The notes beneath the pieces were generated by a model that did not search any database, was not told the origin of the DNA, and worked only from the letters and a program-made list of their open reading frames with translations. The position numbers and the translations under genes are program-made. Of a stretch of 19,319 bases of DNA, positions 7,478-15,015 are shown one piece after another. Numbering within the stretch: the first letter of the stretch is position 1; every line of letters begins with the position of its first letter. The stretch is from assembly GCA_030041195.1 (NCBI GenBank), contig JASHOI010000439.1:1-19319 (forward strand), written 5' to 3'. Source of the stretch: Streptosporangiaceae bacterium (GTDB lineage Bacteria > Actinomycetota > Actinomycetes > Streptosporangiales > Streptosporangiaceae).

Positions 7478-7497
7478 CGCGGCGTGCCACCGCCGCG
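7478..7497. terminator. Candidate bidirectional terminator hairpin
   Basis: CGCGGCG (7478-7484) and CGCCGCG (7491-7497) form a perfect 7-bp stem with a 6-base loop. It lies exactly between the ends of the convergent permease and ThDP-enzyme genes. No U-run follows on either side, which is common for hairpin terminators in high-GC actinomycetes but weakens the call. Confidence 0.45.
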
Positions 7498-7508
7498 ATG
7501 CCCGGCGC

Positions 7509-9236
7509 TCAGACCGGCGGCACGCGGACGCTGATCACGGCGGACTGGCCGTCCCTGACGTGCTCGAGCGCCCGCCGGAGCGTCACCGGCAGCAGGTCGG
7601 CCGCGGTCACCGTGCGCGCGTACGCGCCGCCCGCGGCGGCCGCGACGCCCGCCAGGTCGGCGCCCGGCTGGAAGCTGGCGGCGAACCCGCCGCTGGCGAC
7701 GTTCCCCTCCGGGTGCACGGCCAGCGTGGACAGCGACGGCGCCTTCCAGCCCTCGTTGTCGAAGATGACGGTCAGCGACGGCGCCTGGTACCTGCGCGCC
7801 ATCCACTGCGCCGACGAGGGCACGCCGAACAGGTAAGAGCCGTCCCCGACCAGGCTCACCACGGTGCGCTCCGGAGCGGCAAGCTTGGCGCCGACGGCCG
7901 CGCCGCCGGACCAGCCGAGCGACCCGCCGCCACTGCCGATGAGCGAGCCGGGGCGGCTGGCCCGCAGGTGCTCGCTGACAACGTGGTAGTTGCTGATGGC
8001 CTCGGTGAGCACCAGCGCGTCGGGCCCGGCGGCGTCCCGCACGCAGGCCACGAGGTACTCGGGCGTGATCGTGCCGTCGGCGCCGGGGCGCTCCTGCCGC
8101 GCCCACCGGGCACGCTGCGCGTCGTGTTCGGCGCGGACCCGGGCCGCGCGGGCCTGAACGGCTGCGCCGTCGAGCCGCCCGGCCGCGAGCCGGGCCGAAA
8201 GCTGCCGCAGCGCGGTCGCGAGATCCGCGAGCGCGTACCGGCTGGCCGGCACGTGCCACAGCGGCAGCTGAGCCTTGAGCGGGTCCACGTCGATGACGTA
8301 GAGCCGGGCCGAGCGGTCCGGCCGGTTGTGGCTCGGGATCCACGGCACGTCGCTGCCGAGCACGAGGATCACGTCGGCGCCGGCCAGCACGGGATTCTGC
8401 TCCGGCGCGTTCCACTGGTAGCCGAGGTGCAGCGGGTGGTCGTCGGGGAAGTTGACCCGCATCGGCACCGACTCGATCACGCCGACGCCGGCCAGCTCGC
8501 ACAGCCGGACGAGCTCGGGCACCGCGGCGGGGTCGCGGCCGAGGTAGGAGGTGACCACCAGCGGCGAGCGCGCGCCCGCGACCGCGGCGGCGATCTCGCC
8601 GGCGACCTCGTCCGTCAGCGCGGCTGGCGCAACCGGGTCCCACCAATCGCCCTGCGGCGGCTGCGGCGGCAGTTGCTCCTCGAGCACCTCGCGCGCTGCG
8701 GTCAGGTACACCGGCCCGGCCGGCTCGCTCCTGGCGATCTGCATCGCCCGGTGCACCAGCTGCTTCACGTTCCGGCCGGTGCGGATCTCGTGGTCGTACT
8801 TCGCGTATCCGCGGAGCATCCCGCGCTGGTCGGCGGTGTCCTGGAGCCAGTGGATGAACTCGCTGCGGGTCCCGGCGAGCTCGCCGTCCTGGGTCATCGG
8901 CGACAGGCCGGCGAAGATCAGTACCGGCACCCGCCCTCTCGATGCGTTGTGGATCGCGCCGCCAAGGTTCTGGGTGCCGCAGTCGGTGTGCACGATGACC
9001 ACCTGCGGCTCGCCGCTCACCTGCGCGTACCCGTGCGCCGCGCTCAGCGCCACGCTCTCGTGCGGGCACAGGATCAGCTCGGGCAGCGAGTGCAGCGTTC
9101 CGGCCGCTTTCGCCAGCGCATAGGCCTCCATGATGCCGGTGTGGTCGCTGCCGAGGTTCGCGAACGCGTACCTGGCGCCCGCCTCGCGCATCGCCTCGAG
9201 CAGCGCCGTCGAAGTGGTGTAGTCCGAACCGGTCAC
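7509..9236 (-). CDS. ThDP-dependent enzyme, benzoylformate decarboxylase-like
   Basis: The 575-residue protein has the three-domain layout of the acetolactate synthase / 2-oxo acid decarboxylase family. Glu60 in CPHESVAL is the conserved Glu that activates the cofactor. The ThDP/metal motif starts at GDG (464-466) and ends 26 residues later at DN (493-494). My alignment by eye to benzoylformate decarboxylase places Ser30 (NLGSDH), Glu60, His83 (IVHTDCGTQN) and His303 (PSHNRPD) at its Ser26, Glu47, His70 and His281. This favours non-oxidative decarboxylation of a 2-oxo acid over acetolactate synthesis, but the substrate is not shown. The start is GTG with GAGAGGA upstream. It lies downstream of an SDR and an AraC-type regulator on the same strand. 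Ala-rich, partly divergent C-terminal residues leave room for another C-C lyase activity. Confidence 0.85.
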   Translation of the reverse strand: MTGSDYTTSTALLEAMREAGARYAFANLGSDHTGIMEAYALAKAAGTLHSLPELILCPHESVALSAAHGYAQVSGEPQVVIVHTDCGTQNLGGAIHNASRGRVPVLIFAGLSPMTQDGELAGTRSEFIHWLQDTADQRGMLRGYAKYDHEIRTGRNVKQLVHRAMQIARSEPAGPVYLTAAREVLEEQLPPQPPQGDWWDPVAPAALTDEVAGEIAAAVAGARSPLVVTSYLGRDPAAVPELVRLCELAGVGVIESVPMRVNFPDDHPLHLGYQWNAPEQNPVLAGADVILVLGSDVPWIPSHNRPDRSARLYVIDVDPLKAQLPLWHVPASRYALADLATALRQLSARLAAGRLDGAAVQARAARVRAEHDAQRARWARQERPGADGTITPEYLVACVRDAAGPDALVLTEAISNYHVVSEHLRASRPGSLIGSGGGSLGWSGGAAVGAKLAAPERTVVSLVGDGSYLFGVPSSAQWMARRYQAPSLTVIFDNEGWKAPSLSTLAVHPEGNVASGGFAASFQPGADLAGVAAAAGGAYARTVTAADLLPVTLRRALEHVRDGQSAVISVRVPPV

Positions 9237-9266
9237 GATGTCCTCTCCGCCCCCGTCTTCCCAACA

Positions 9267-9288
9267 TAGGCCGGCCGCCGCCGGCCTA
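9267..9288 (-). terminator. Perfect hairpin overlapping the SDR stop codon
   Basis: TAGGCCGGC (9267-9275) and GCCGGCCTA (9280-9288) pair over 9 bp around a 4-base loop. The minus-strand TAG of the SDR gene forms the base of the stem. It sits in the 49-bp gap between the SDR and the ThDP-enzyme genes. No U-run follows in the minus direction. It may lower read-through or stabilise the upstream message, setting the ratio of the two enzymes. Confidence 0.5.
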
Positions 9289-10050
9289 GATCGACATCCC
9301 CCCGTCCACGGTCAGCGTGGCCCCGGTGACGAACGAGCTCTCGTCGCTGGCCAGGAACAGCATCGCGCGGCCGATCTCCTCGGGAGCGGCGTGCCTGGCC
9401 AGCGGGATGAGGTCGTCAAAAATCGAGGCGGCGCGATCACGGTCGGCGCCGGTGGCCGCGACCTCGATGCGGTGCTGGAACTCGTTGTCGACCGGGCCCG
9501 GGTGGATCGTGTTCACCCGGATTCCGCGAGGGGCCACCTCCTTGGCCAGCGTCCGCATCAGCCCGACCAGCCCGTGCTTGGCGGTGGCGTAGGCGCAGAT
9601 TCCCGCGTCCGAGGTCAGGCCGACCACGCTGGAGGTGATCACGATGCTGGCGCCCGACTCCAGGTAGGGCAGCGAGTACTTGCAGACCAGAAACGAGCCA
9701 CGCACGTGCACGGCGAGGACCTGGTCGAACACCTCCTCCGGGTAATCGGCCACCGGGGCGATCACGCCGCTGATCCCCGCGTTGCTCACCACCACGTCAA
9801 GCCGGCCGAAAGCTTCCACGGCTCCTGCCACGGCGGCCTTGACCGCTGTCGAGTCGGTGACGTCCGCGACGGCCCAGATGGCGGCGTCGCCGAGCGAGTC
9901 GGCGCCAGCGCTCAGGTCCTCGGCGATCAAGCCGACCAGGCAGACCCTGGCGCCCTCGGCCACAAGCGCCCGGGCCGTGGCCATGCCGATACTGCCCTCG
10001 CCGCCGGTGATGATCGCGGCCTTGTCCTGCAACCGCCCTGAAGAGGCCAT
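9286..10050 (-). CDS. SDR-family oxidoreductase
   Basis: From the ATG at 10050 the protein has 254 residues and begins MASSGRLQDKAAIITGG. The cofactor loop GGEGSIGMATA, NAG in VVSNAGISG, the catalytic Ser in ITSSVVG, YATAKHG with Tyr and Lys, and the C-terminal VTGATLTVDGG mark a classical SDR. The glycine motif reads GGEGSIG rather than the more usual GxxxGIG. The frame stays open upstream to 10269, but that part overlaps the regulator gene and is not like an SDR. No clear Shine-Dalgarno sequence precedes the ATG, so leaderless or weak initiation is possible. Next to a putative decarboxylase it may oxidise or reduce the aldehyde/alcohol product or a hydroxy-acid precursor; this is inference. 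Confidence 0.87.
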   Translation of the reverse strand: MASSGRLQDKAAIITGGEGSIGMATARALVAEGARVCLVGLIAEDLSAGADSLGDAAIWAVADVTDSTAVKAAVAGAVEAFGRLDVVVSNAGISGVIAPVADYPEEVFDQVLAVHVRGSFLVCKYSLPYLESGASIVITSSVVGLTSDAGICAYATAKHGLVGLMRTLAKEVAPRGIRVNTIHPGPVDNEFQHRIEVAATGADRDRAASIFDDLIPLARHAAPEEIGRAMLFLASDESSFVTGATLTVDGGMSI

Positions 10051-10083
10051 GGCGCCTATGCTCGCGCCCGGCCCGCCGCTCGT

Positions 10084-10143
10084 CTTGCACGCCAGCGCAC
10101 GCCGCTTGACGCCCTGGGTACGCCGGGATACGCCGGCAGCGCC
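10084..10143 (-). promoter_or_regulatory. Helically phased GGCGT repeats upstream of the SDR gene
   Basis: On the minus strand GGCGT occurs five times, with ACGCC on the plus strand starting at 10089, 10099, 10109, 10120 and 10130. The steps are 10, 10, 11 and 10 bp, one per helical turn. A sixth, degenerate copy (GGCGC) lies at 10139-10143. The array is 39-93 bases upstream of the SDR ATG, just past the end of the regulator gene. Spacing on one DNA face suggests cooperative protein binding; a chance GC-rich repeat is the alternative. Confidence 0.4.
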
Positions 10144-10145
10144 GG

Positions 10146-11141
10146 TCAGGCTGGCAGGTGCCGTCCGTCCGGCACGGCGAGCCCGTGGCTGGCCCGGTAG
10201 TCGCGCGGGCCGACGCCGTAGGTGGCCTTGAACACCCGGCTGAAGTGTGCCGGGTCCGGGTAGCCCCACCGCGCACCGACGGCGGCCACGGACCGTGTTA
10301 CATAGTGCGGATCACGCAGGTCATGGCCGCAGTGGTCGAGGCGGCGCTGCCTGATCCAGCCGGCCACGGTGGTGCCGCTGGCGTGGAAGAGCTTGTGCAG
10401 CTGGCGCAGCGAGATGTGATGCGCGGCCGCGATCTGCGTGGGCGCCAGGTCCGCCTCGCCCAGGTGCTGCTCGATGAACGCGGTGATCTGCAGCATCAGC
10501 GCCCGGTGCGCGGTGTCGGGATCGGCCGGGATGGAGTCCAGCCGCTCGGCGAGCACGGTGCCGAGCAGGTCAACCACGTTGCCGGCCAGCCGCAGGCTGA
10601 CGCCAAGGCCCCGGGTGTCGACCTCGTCCACCAGGCCGGCCACCCGGCACAGGAACGGGCCGATCAGCGCCGCCATGCCACCGGCTTCGCCGGTCAGCCT
10701 GGTCGCGGTGATCCCGGCGACCCGGGGCTGCGGCAGGCCGAGCATGTCCCTGGGGAAGATGAGCACGAGCATCCGGTGGTCGGTCAGCGCGAGCGTGTAC
10801 GGGCGGTCGGTGTCATAGACGGCGAAGTCGCCCGGGTTGAGCGTCGCCTCCCTGCCGTCTTGGGCCAGCACCGCCGTGCCGCGCAGCTGAACGCCGATCT
10901 TGTAGCAGCCGGCCGGCGTCGCCTTGACCAGGCGGGCCGTCCTGCGGGCCGTGTGCCGCTCGGCCCGGACCTCGATGAGCCGCAGGCTGCCGAGCTCGCA
11001 GCCCCTGAGCCGGCCACGGAAGTCGGTCTCCCCGCGCGGGCTGGAGACCTCCAGCGGCACGAACGTGTCGGACAGCGCGTGCTTCCAGTAGTCGAAACGC
11101 TGGCCAGGCGGCAGGTCGAGTGTCCGCGCGAGATCCGGCAT
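10146..11141 (-). CDS. AraC-family transcriptional regulator (AraC_binding_2-like sensor domain)
   Basis: This is a 331-residue regulator. The N-terminal part (about 10-200) opens with a FDYWKHALSDTFVPLEV segment and contains the cupin-like GDFAVYDTDRPYTL (104-117), as in the FeaR/NphR-like group that senses aromatic amines or acids. The C-terminal DNA-binding domain has two helix-turn-helix units: LAPTQIAAAHHISLRQLHKLF (232-252) and SVAAVGARWGYPDPAHFSRVFKATYGVGP at about 284-312. A strong AGGAGG lies 9 bases before the ATG. It is divergent to the Liv-type transporter and upstream of the SDR and ThDP-enzyme genes, so it probably controls both arms in response to the imported compound. It could be an activator, as most members are. 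Confidence 0.92.
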   Translation of the reverse strand: MPDLARTLDLPPGQRFDYWKHALSDTFVPLEVSSPRGETDFRGRLRGCELGSLRLIEVRAERHTARRTARLVKATPAGCYKIGVQLRGTAVLAQDGREATLNPGDFAVYDTDRPYTLALTDHRMLVLIFPRDMLGLPQPRVAGITATRLTGEAGGMAALIGPFLCRVAGLVDEVDTRGLGVSLRLAGNVVDLLGTVLAERLDSIPADPDTAHRALMLQITAFIEQHLGEADLAPTQIAAAHHISLRQLHKLFHASGTTVAGWIRQRRLDHCGHDLRDPHYVTRSVAAVGARWGYPDPAHFSRVFKATYGVGPRDYRASHGLAVPDGRHLPA

Positions 11142-11220
11142 AACCGCCTACCTCCTTCGGCAGTAGACACTCTCCGCTCGCTTGGTCACGTAACGACAAC
11201 ACCGCATGATCAGTTGGGAA

Positions 11221-11259
11221 ACACCCGTCTAGCTTGCGGGCGTATGCGCGGATGGTCAA
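11221..11259 (-). promoter_or_regulatory. Putative araC-type gene promoter with overlapping inverted repeat
   Basis: On the minus strand TTGACC (11259-11254) and CAAGCT (11236-11231) are 17 bases apart and resemble -35 and -10 elements; the -10 match is weak. The imperfect repeat ACACCCG (11221-11227) / CGGGCGT (11237-11243) overlaps this promoter and may be an operator. The divergent 208-bp gap must also hold the promoter of the transporter operon, for which I see no convincing hexamers. Confidence 0.3.
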
Positions 11260-11349
11260 GGGATGTGCCCGGTAGTGCAAGACCGCCGGCTCCGCACCGG
11301 CCGACAATGACGCGACCAGGGGGCTAAGACCTCACGTCCGGAGCGAACA

Positions 11350-12660
11350 ATGACTGATTCTGCGGAAATCAGCAAGCGAAGCCAGCTGACCCGGCGCGGT
11401 TTCCTCGGTGCGACGGGCCTCGCTGTCGGCGGCGGCCTGGCCAGCCTGGCCGGATGCTCGAGCGCACTGAAGTCTTCGACCTCACCGAGTTCCACGTCGG
11501 GCGGAACAATAAAGATCGGGTTCATCAGCCCGGAGACCGGCGAGCTTTCGGTATTCACGCAGTCGAACGGATATGTGCTCAGCCAGGTACGTTCGGCACT
11601 CGCCAAGGGGCTGACGATCGGCGGCAAGAAGTACTCGGTGGACATTATCTCCGGGGACAGCCAGTCGTCGTCGGCGCGGGCGGCGACCGTCGCATCGCAG
11701 ATGGTGCAGCAGGACTCGGTGGATTTCCTGCTCGCCACCGCGACGCCGGAGACCGTGATCCCGGTTTCGTCCCAGGCGGAGGCCTCGGGCGTGCCGTGCG
11801 TGCTGACGATCTGCCCGTGGGAGCAGTGGTACTACAAGAGCAACGGCAGCGCCAACACGTTCAAGTACTCCTACATGTACTTCCTCGGCACCCAGGAGGA
11901 GACCGACCTGTTCGCGTCGGTCTGGCAGACCGTGTCCACCGACCACGTGGTCGGCGGCTTGTGGCCGGACGACGTCGACGGCGCCGGGTTCCAGAAATAC
12001 GTGACCGCGAAGGTGGACAGCCTGGGCTGGAAAGTCGTCCCGTCGGGTGCGTACACCGACGGGCTGTCGGACTTCACGCCGATCATCTCGAAGTTCAAGA
12101 GCGCCGACGTCCAGATCCTGCACGCGGTGCCGATCCCGCCCGACTTCATCACGTTCTGGCGGCAGGCACACGAGAACGGCTTCACCCCGAAGATCGCCTC
12201 GATCTCGAAGGCGCTGCTGTTCCCGAGTGCGGCGGACACCCTCGGATCGCTGGTGACGAACGTGATGTCGCCGCTGTGGTGGACCCCGCAGTTCCCGTAC
12301 AAGTCCTCGCTCGACGGCATCACGGCGTCGGCCTTCGCGGCCGACTACAAGACGAGCACGGGGAACGAGTGGACCCAGCCGATGGGGTTCAACTACGCGG
12401 TCTTCGAGATCGCGGTCGCAGCGCTCAAGGCGTCCGGTGACCCGAAGGACCCGGACGCCGTCGCCAGCGCGCTGGGCAAGCTCAAGGGCCAGACCATCAC
12501 CGGCGCCTATGACTTCGCCACCGGCCCCGTGCCGCACGTGTCCCAGGTTCCGGAACTGCTGGCGCAGTGGCGGCTGGTCTCCGGAAGCTACCAGCTCGTG
12601 GTCATCAACAACTCGCTGCTGCCCATCGTGCCGGTCGCGGGCTCACTAGAGCTGCTGTGA
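11350..12660 (+). CDS. ABC transporter substrate-binding lipoprotein (branched-chain amino acid / HAAT type)
   Basis: This is a 436-residue binding protein of the Peripla_BP_6 / LivJ family. The N-terminus has a twin-arginine motif (TRRGFLG, Arg15-Arg16), a hydrophobic stretch, and a lipobox ending at Cys36 (SLAGC). It is therefore probably a Tat-exported lipoprotein held on the outer face of the membrane. The mature part starts with a Ser/Thr-rich linker, then the typical IKIGFISPETGELS first strand and the NGYVLSQV helix. Family members bind branched-chain amino acids, amides, aromatic acids or short carboxylates; the ligand is not visible here. The start is ATG with GGAG 7 bases upstream. 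The stop overlaps the GTG start of the first ATPase gene. Confidence 0.93.
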   Translation: MTDSAEISKRSQLTRRGFLGATGLAVGGGLASLAGCSSALKSSTSPSSTSGGTIKIGFISPETGELSVFTQSNGYVLSQVRSALAKGLTIGGKKYSVDIISGDSQSSSARAATVASQMVQQDSVDFLLATATPETVIPVSSQAEASGVPCVLTICPWEQWYYKSNGSANTFKYSYMYFLGTQEETDLFASVWQTVSTDHVVGGLWPDDVDGAGFQKYVTAKVDSLGWKVVPSGAYTDGLSDFTPIISKFKSADVQILHAVPIPPDFITFWRQAHENGFTPKIASISKALLFPSAADTLGSLVTNVMSPLWWTPQFPYKSSLDGITASAFAADYKTSTGNEWTQPMGFNYAVFEIAVAALKASGDPKDPDAVASALGKLKGQTITGAYDFATGPVPHVSQVPELLAQWRLVSGSYQLVVINNSLLPIVPVAGSLELL

Positions 12661-13385
12661 GCCCTGCGGCCCTGGAGGTCACCGACGTCGCGAAGAGCTA
12701 CGGCTCGCTGCGCGTGCTGAGCTCGGTTTCGCTGGCCATCGTGGCCGGCGAGGCCGTCGGCGTCGTCGGCCCGAACGGCGCTGGCAAGACCACCCTGCTC
12801 GACCTGCTGACCGGCACCGGGCGGTGCGACGCCGGGCGGGTGCTGCTGCTGGGCAGGGACGTGACCCGGCTGCCGCCGCCGGTGCGGGCCAGGATGGGGC
12901 TCGGCCGTACGTTCCAGGTGCCGCGGCCGCTGGCCGGCCTGACCGTGTTCGAGAACGCGCTCGTCGGCTCGACGCGGGCGGCCGGGCTGCGCGGCCGGCA
13001 GGCGTACGGGGCCGCGTACGAGGCCCTGGCCGTGACCGGCATGGCCGATCAGGCCAACACCCGGTCCGGCTCGCTGCGGCTGCTCGACCGCAAGCGCCTG
13101 GAACTGGCCCGGGCGCTGGCCATGCGCCCGCGCGTGCTGCTGCTGGACGAGATCGCCGGCGGGCTGAGCGACCCGGAAACCGAGGCGCTGATCGGGACGA
13201 TCCGCGCGGTGAACGAGGGCGGCACCGCGATCGTCTGGGTGGAGCACGTGCTCCGGGTCCTCACCGCCGTGGTCACCCGGCTGATCTGTCTGGACGGCGG
13301 GCAGATCATCGCCGACGGACCGCCCTCCGACGTGCTGGCCAGCGATGCGGTGCGGACCGCCTTCCTGGGCGGAGGTGTGCTTTGA
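12657..13385 (+). CDS. livG: ABC transporter ATP-binding protein, LivG-like
   Basis: It has 242 residues from the GTG that overlaps the binding-protein stop (GTGA); the open frame extends upstream inside that gene and is not used. Walker A is GPNGAGKTT (38-46), the Q-loop lies in GLGRTFQVPRPLAGLTVFEN (81-100), Walker B is RVLLLDEIAGGL (159-170) and the switch His is His197 in WVEH. The ABC signature is not LSGGQ but SLRLLDRKRLELARAL (139-154), a departure also met in other HAAT LivG-type subunits. The protein pairs with the LivF-like subunit next to it, whose signature is canonical, to drive the permeases. The gene symbol is by family likeness only. Confidence 0.92.
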   Translation: MSPAALEVTDVAKSYGSLRVLSSVSLAIVAGEAVGVVGPNGAGKTTLLDLLTGTGRCDAGRVLLLGRDVTRLPPPVRARMGLGRTFQVPRPLAGLTVFENALVGSTRAAGLRGRQAYGAAYEALAVTGMADQANTRSGSLRLLDRKRLELARALAMRPRVLLLDEIAGGLSDPETEALIGTIRAVNEGGTAIVWVEHVLRVLTAVVTRLICLDGGQIIADGPPSDVLASDAVRTAFLGGGVL

Positions 13386-14122
13386 CCGCGCCAGCCCCCG
13401 ACCGCGCAAGCCCGGACGTTCTGCTCGAAATCGCGGATCTCGACGTGTTCTACGGAGATTTCCAGGCTCTCTTCGGTGTGTCGATGTCGGTGCCCCAGGG
13501 CCGCGCGACCGCGCTCGTCGGGGCCAACGGGGCGGGCAAGACCACGCTGCTGCGCACGGTCGCCGGGGCGCAGGCCCCATCGTCCGGCTTCGTCAGATAC
13601 GCCGGCTCGGACATCACGGCGGCCCCGCCGTTCCGGCGGATCTCCCGCGGCATCGCGCTGGTGCCGGAAGGCCGCAAGCTGTTCCCCAGCCTGACGGTCG
13701 AGGAGAACATCCAGGTCGGCGCCGCCGCGGCGGCCTCTAAAGAGTGGCCGCTGCAGCGGATCTACGACACGTTTCCCATGATCGCCGGGCGGCGCAGGCA
13801 GCGCGCGTCCACCCTGTCCGGCGGTGAGCAGCAGGCGGTGGCCATCGCGCGGGCACTGGCCGCCGGGCCTGCGCTGCTGCTGCTCGACGAGATCTCGCTC
13901 GGGCTGGCACCGGTCGTCGTCGAGGGGCTGTACGAAACGCTGTCCGGGCTTCGGTCGGCCGGAGCCACGATGGTGATCGTGGAGCAGGACCTGCGGCGCG
14001 CCATGGACTCGTGCGACAACCTGGTCTGCCTGCTCGAGGGGCGGGTCGTGCTGGCTGCCGCGGTCGCCGACGTGACCAGGGACCAGGTCGTCGCCGCCTA
14101 CTTCGGTGAGGGCCGGCCGTGA
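13382..14122 (+). CDS. livF: ABC transporter ATP-binding protein, LivF-like
   Basis: The protein has 246 residues if translation begins at the TTG at 13382, which overlaps the previous stop as TTGA and has GGAGG 6 bases upstream. The open frame extends further upstream but runs inside the LivG gene. Motifs are Walker A GANGAGKTT (47-55), PEGRKLFPSLTVEENI at about 95-110 (a LivF hallmark), signature LSGGEQQ (145-151), Walker B LLLLDEISLGLAP (165-177), and Glu201 in VEQD where many ABC ATPases have the switch His; VEQ is usual in LivF. It forms the second half of the ATPase pair. Confidence 0.93.
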   Translation: MTAPAPDRASPDVLLEIADLDVFYGDFQALFGVSMSVPQGRATALVGANGAGKTTLLRTVAGAQAPSSGFVRYAGSDITAAPPFRRISRGIALVPEGRKLFPSLTVEENIQVGAAAAASKEWPLQRIYDTFPMIAGRRRQRASTLSGGEQQAVAIARALAAGPALLLLDEISLGLAPVVVEGLYETLSGLRSAGATMVIVEQDLRRAMDSCDNLVCLLEGRVVLAAAVADVTRDQVVAAYFGEGRP

Positions 14123-15015
14123 ACTGGGTCAACGCGGTGATCCAGGGCATGCTGCTCGGCGGCCAGTACGCGCTCATCGCTTGCGGGCTCTCGCTCACGT
14201 TCGGCGTCATGCGGATCGTGAACCTCGCGCACGGCGACCTGGCGGTGTGCGGTGCTTACCTCGGGCTCGTCCTTTCGTCCGCGCTCGGCGTGCCGGTCTG
14301 GGTCACGCTGCCGCTGCTGCTGCCCGCGGCGTTCGCGGTCGGCATGGCGCTGCAACTGCTGCTTTTCCGGCGGGCTTTGCGGCACGGGGTGCTCGCCCCG
14401 GTGCTCGTCACGTTCGGGCTGTCGGTCATGATCGAGAATCTGCTGCAGGTGGCGGCGACCTCCGACCCGCGCGGGCTCAACGGCGGCGCGCTGGCGCTGG
14501 CCAGCTTCCACCTCGGCAGCGGCATCACCGTGCCCTGGCTGTTCCTGACCGCGTTCCTGACCGCGTGCGTGGTCCTTTCCGGCCTGCAGTTGCTGCTCTC
14601 CCACACCTCGTGGGGCCGCAAGGTGCGCGCCACCGCCGACGACCTGGACACCGCCCGGTTGGTGGGGATACGGGTCCGGCCGGTGTTCGCGACCGTGGCG
14701 GGCATCGCGATCGCCACCGCGGCCCTGGCCGGCGTCTTCATCGGCACGATCGGCACGTTCGACCCGCAGACCGGCACCGACGTCCTGATCTTCGCGTTCG
14801 AGGCGGTCGTGATCGGCGGCATCGGGTCGCTGTGGGGCACGCTCGTCGGCGGGGTGGCCCTGGGCATCACTCAGGTGGTCGTCGGCGAGGTCAACCAGGC
14901 GTACGCCTTCCTCGCCGTCAACCTGCTGTTCCTCGCCGTGCTCACGGTCAGGCCCGGCGGGCTGTTCACCACCCGCCAGGCGGTGCGCGAGATCCAGGGG
15001 CAGGGAGCCGGATGA
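14119..15015 (+). CDS. livH: Branched-chain amino acid-type ABC permease, LivH-like
   Basis: This 298-residue inner-membrane protein has about eight hydrophobic segments. The start GQYALIACGLSLTFGVMRIVNLAHGD at about 15-40 and the late segment IFAFEAVVIGGIGSLWGTLVGGV are hallmarks of LivH. The start is GTG overlapping the LivF stop by 4 bp. It forms half of the membrane channel with the LivM-like protein. The internal EAA-like region lies near STSWGRKVRATADD-type sequence before position 14650. Confidence 0.93.
   Translation: MNWVNAVIQGMLLGGQYALIACGLSLTFGVMRIVNLAHGDLAVCGAYLGLVLSSALGVPVWVTLPLLLPAAFAVGMALQLLLFRRALRHGVLAPVLVTFGLSVMIENLLQVAATSDPRGLNGGALALASFHLGSGITVPWLFLTAFLTACVVLSGLQLLLSHTSWGRKVRATADDLDTARLVGIRVRPVFATVAGIAIATAALAGVFIGTIGTFDPQTGTDVLIFAFEAVVIGGIGSLWGTLVGGVALGITQVVVGEVNQAYAFLAVNLLFLAVLTVRPGGLFTTRQAVREIQGQGAG

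Noticed and set aside
5413..7836. Plus-strand open frame (807 codons) overlapping the permease gene in another frame
   Set aside because: Arg/Gly-rich, no hydrophobic segments or motifs; the FtsX permease frame is the real one.
7560..9269. Long plus-strand open frame (569 codons) opposite the ThDP-enzyme gene
   Set aside because: Its translation is Arg/Gly/Val/His-rich without a domain, while the opposite strand codes for a clear ThDP enzyme. It is a GC-rich shadow frame.
10158..11327. Plus-strand open frame (389 codons) opposite the AraC-type gene
   Set aside because: Low-complexity composition, no ribosome site, and fully antisense to a convincing regulator.
12793..13110. Loss of function in the LivG-like ATPase because its signature is not LSGGQ
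   Set aside because: Walker A, Q-loop, Walker B and switch His are intact, and the LDRKRLELARAL form of the signature is, to my knowledge, found in other transporters of this family.
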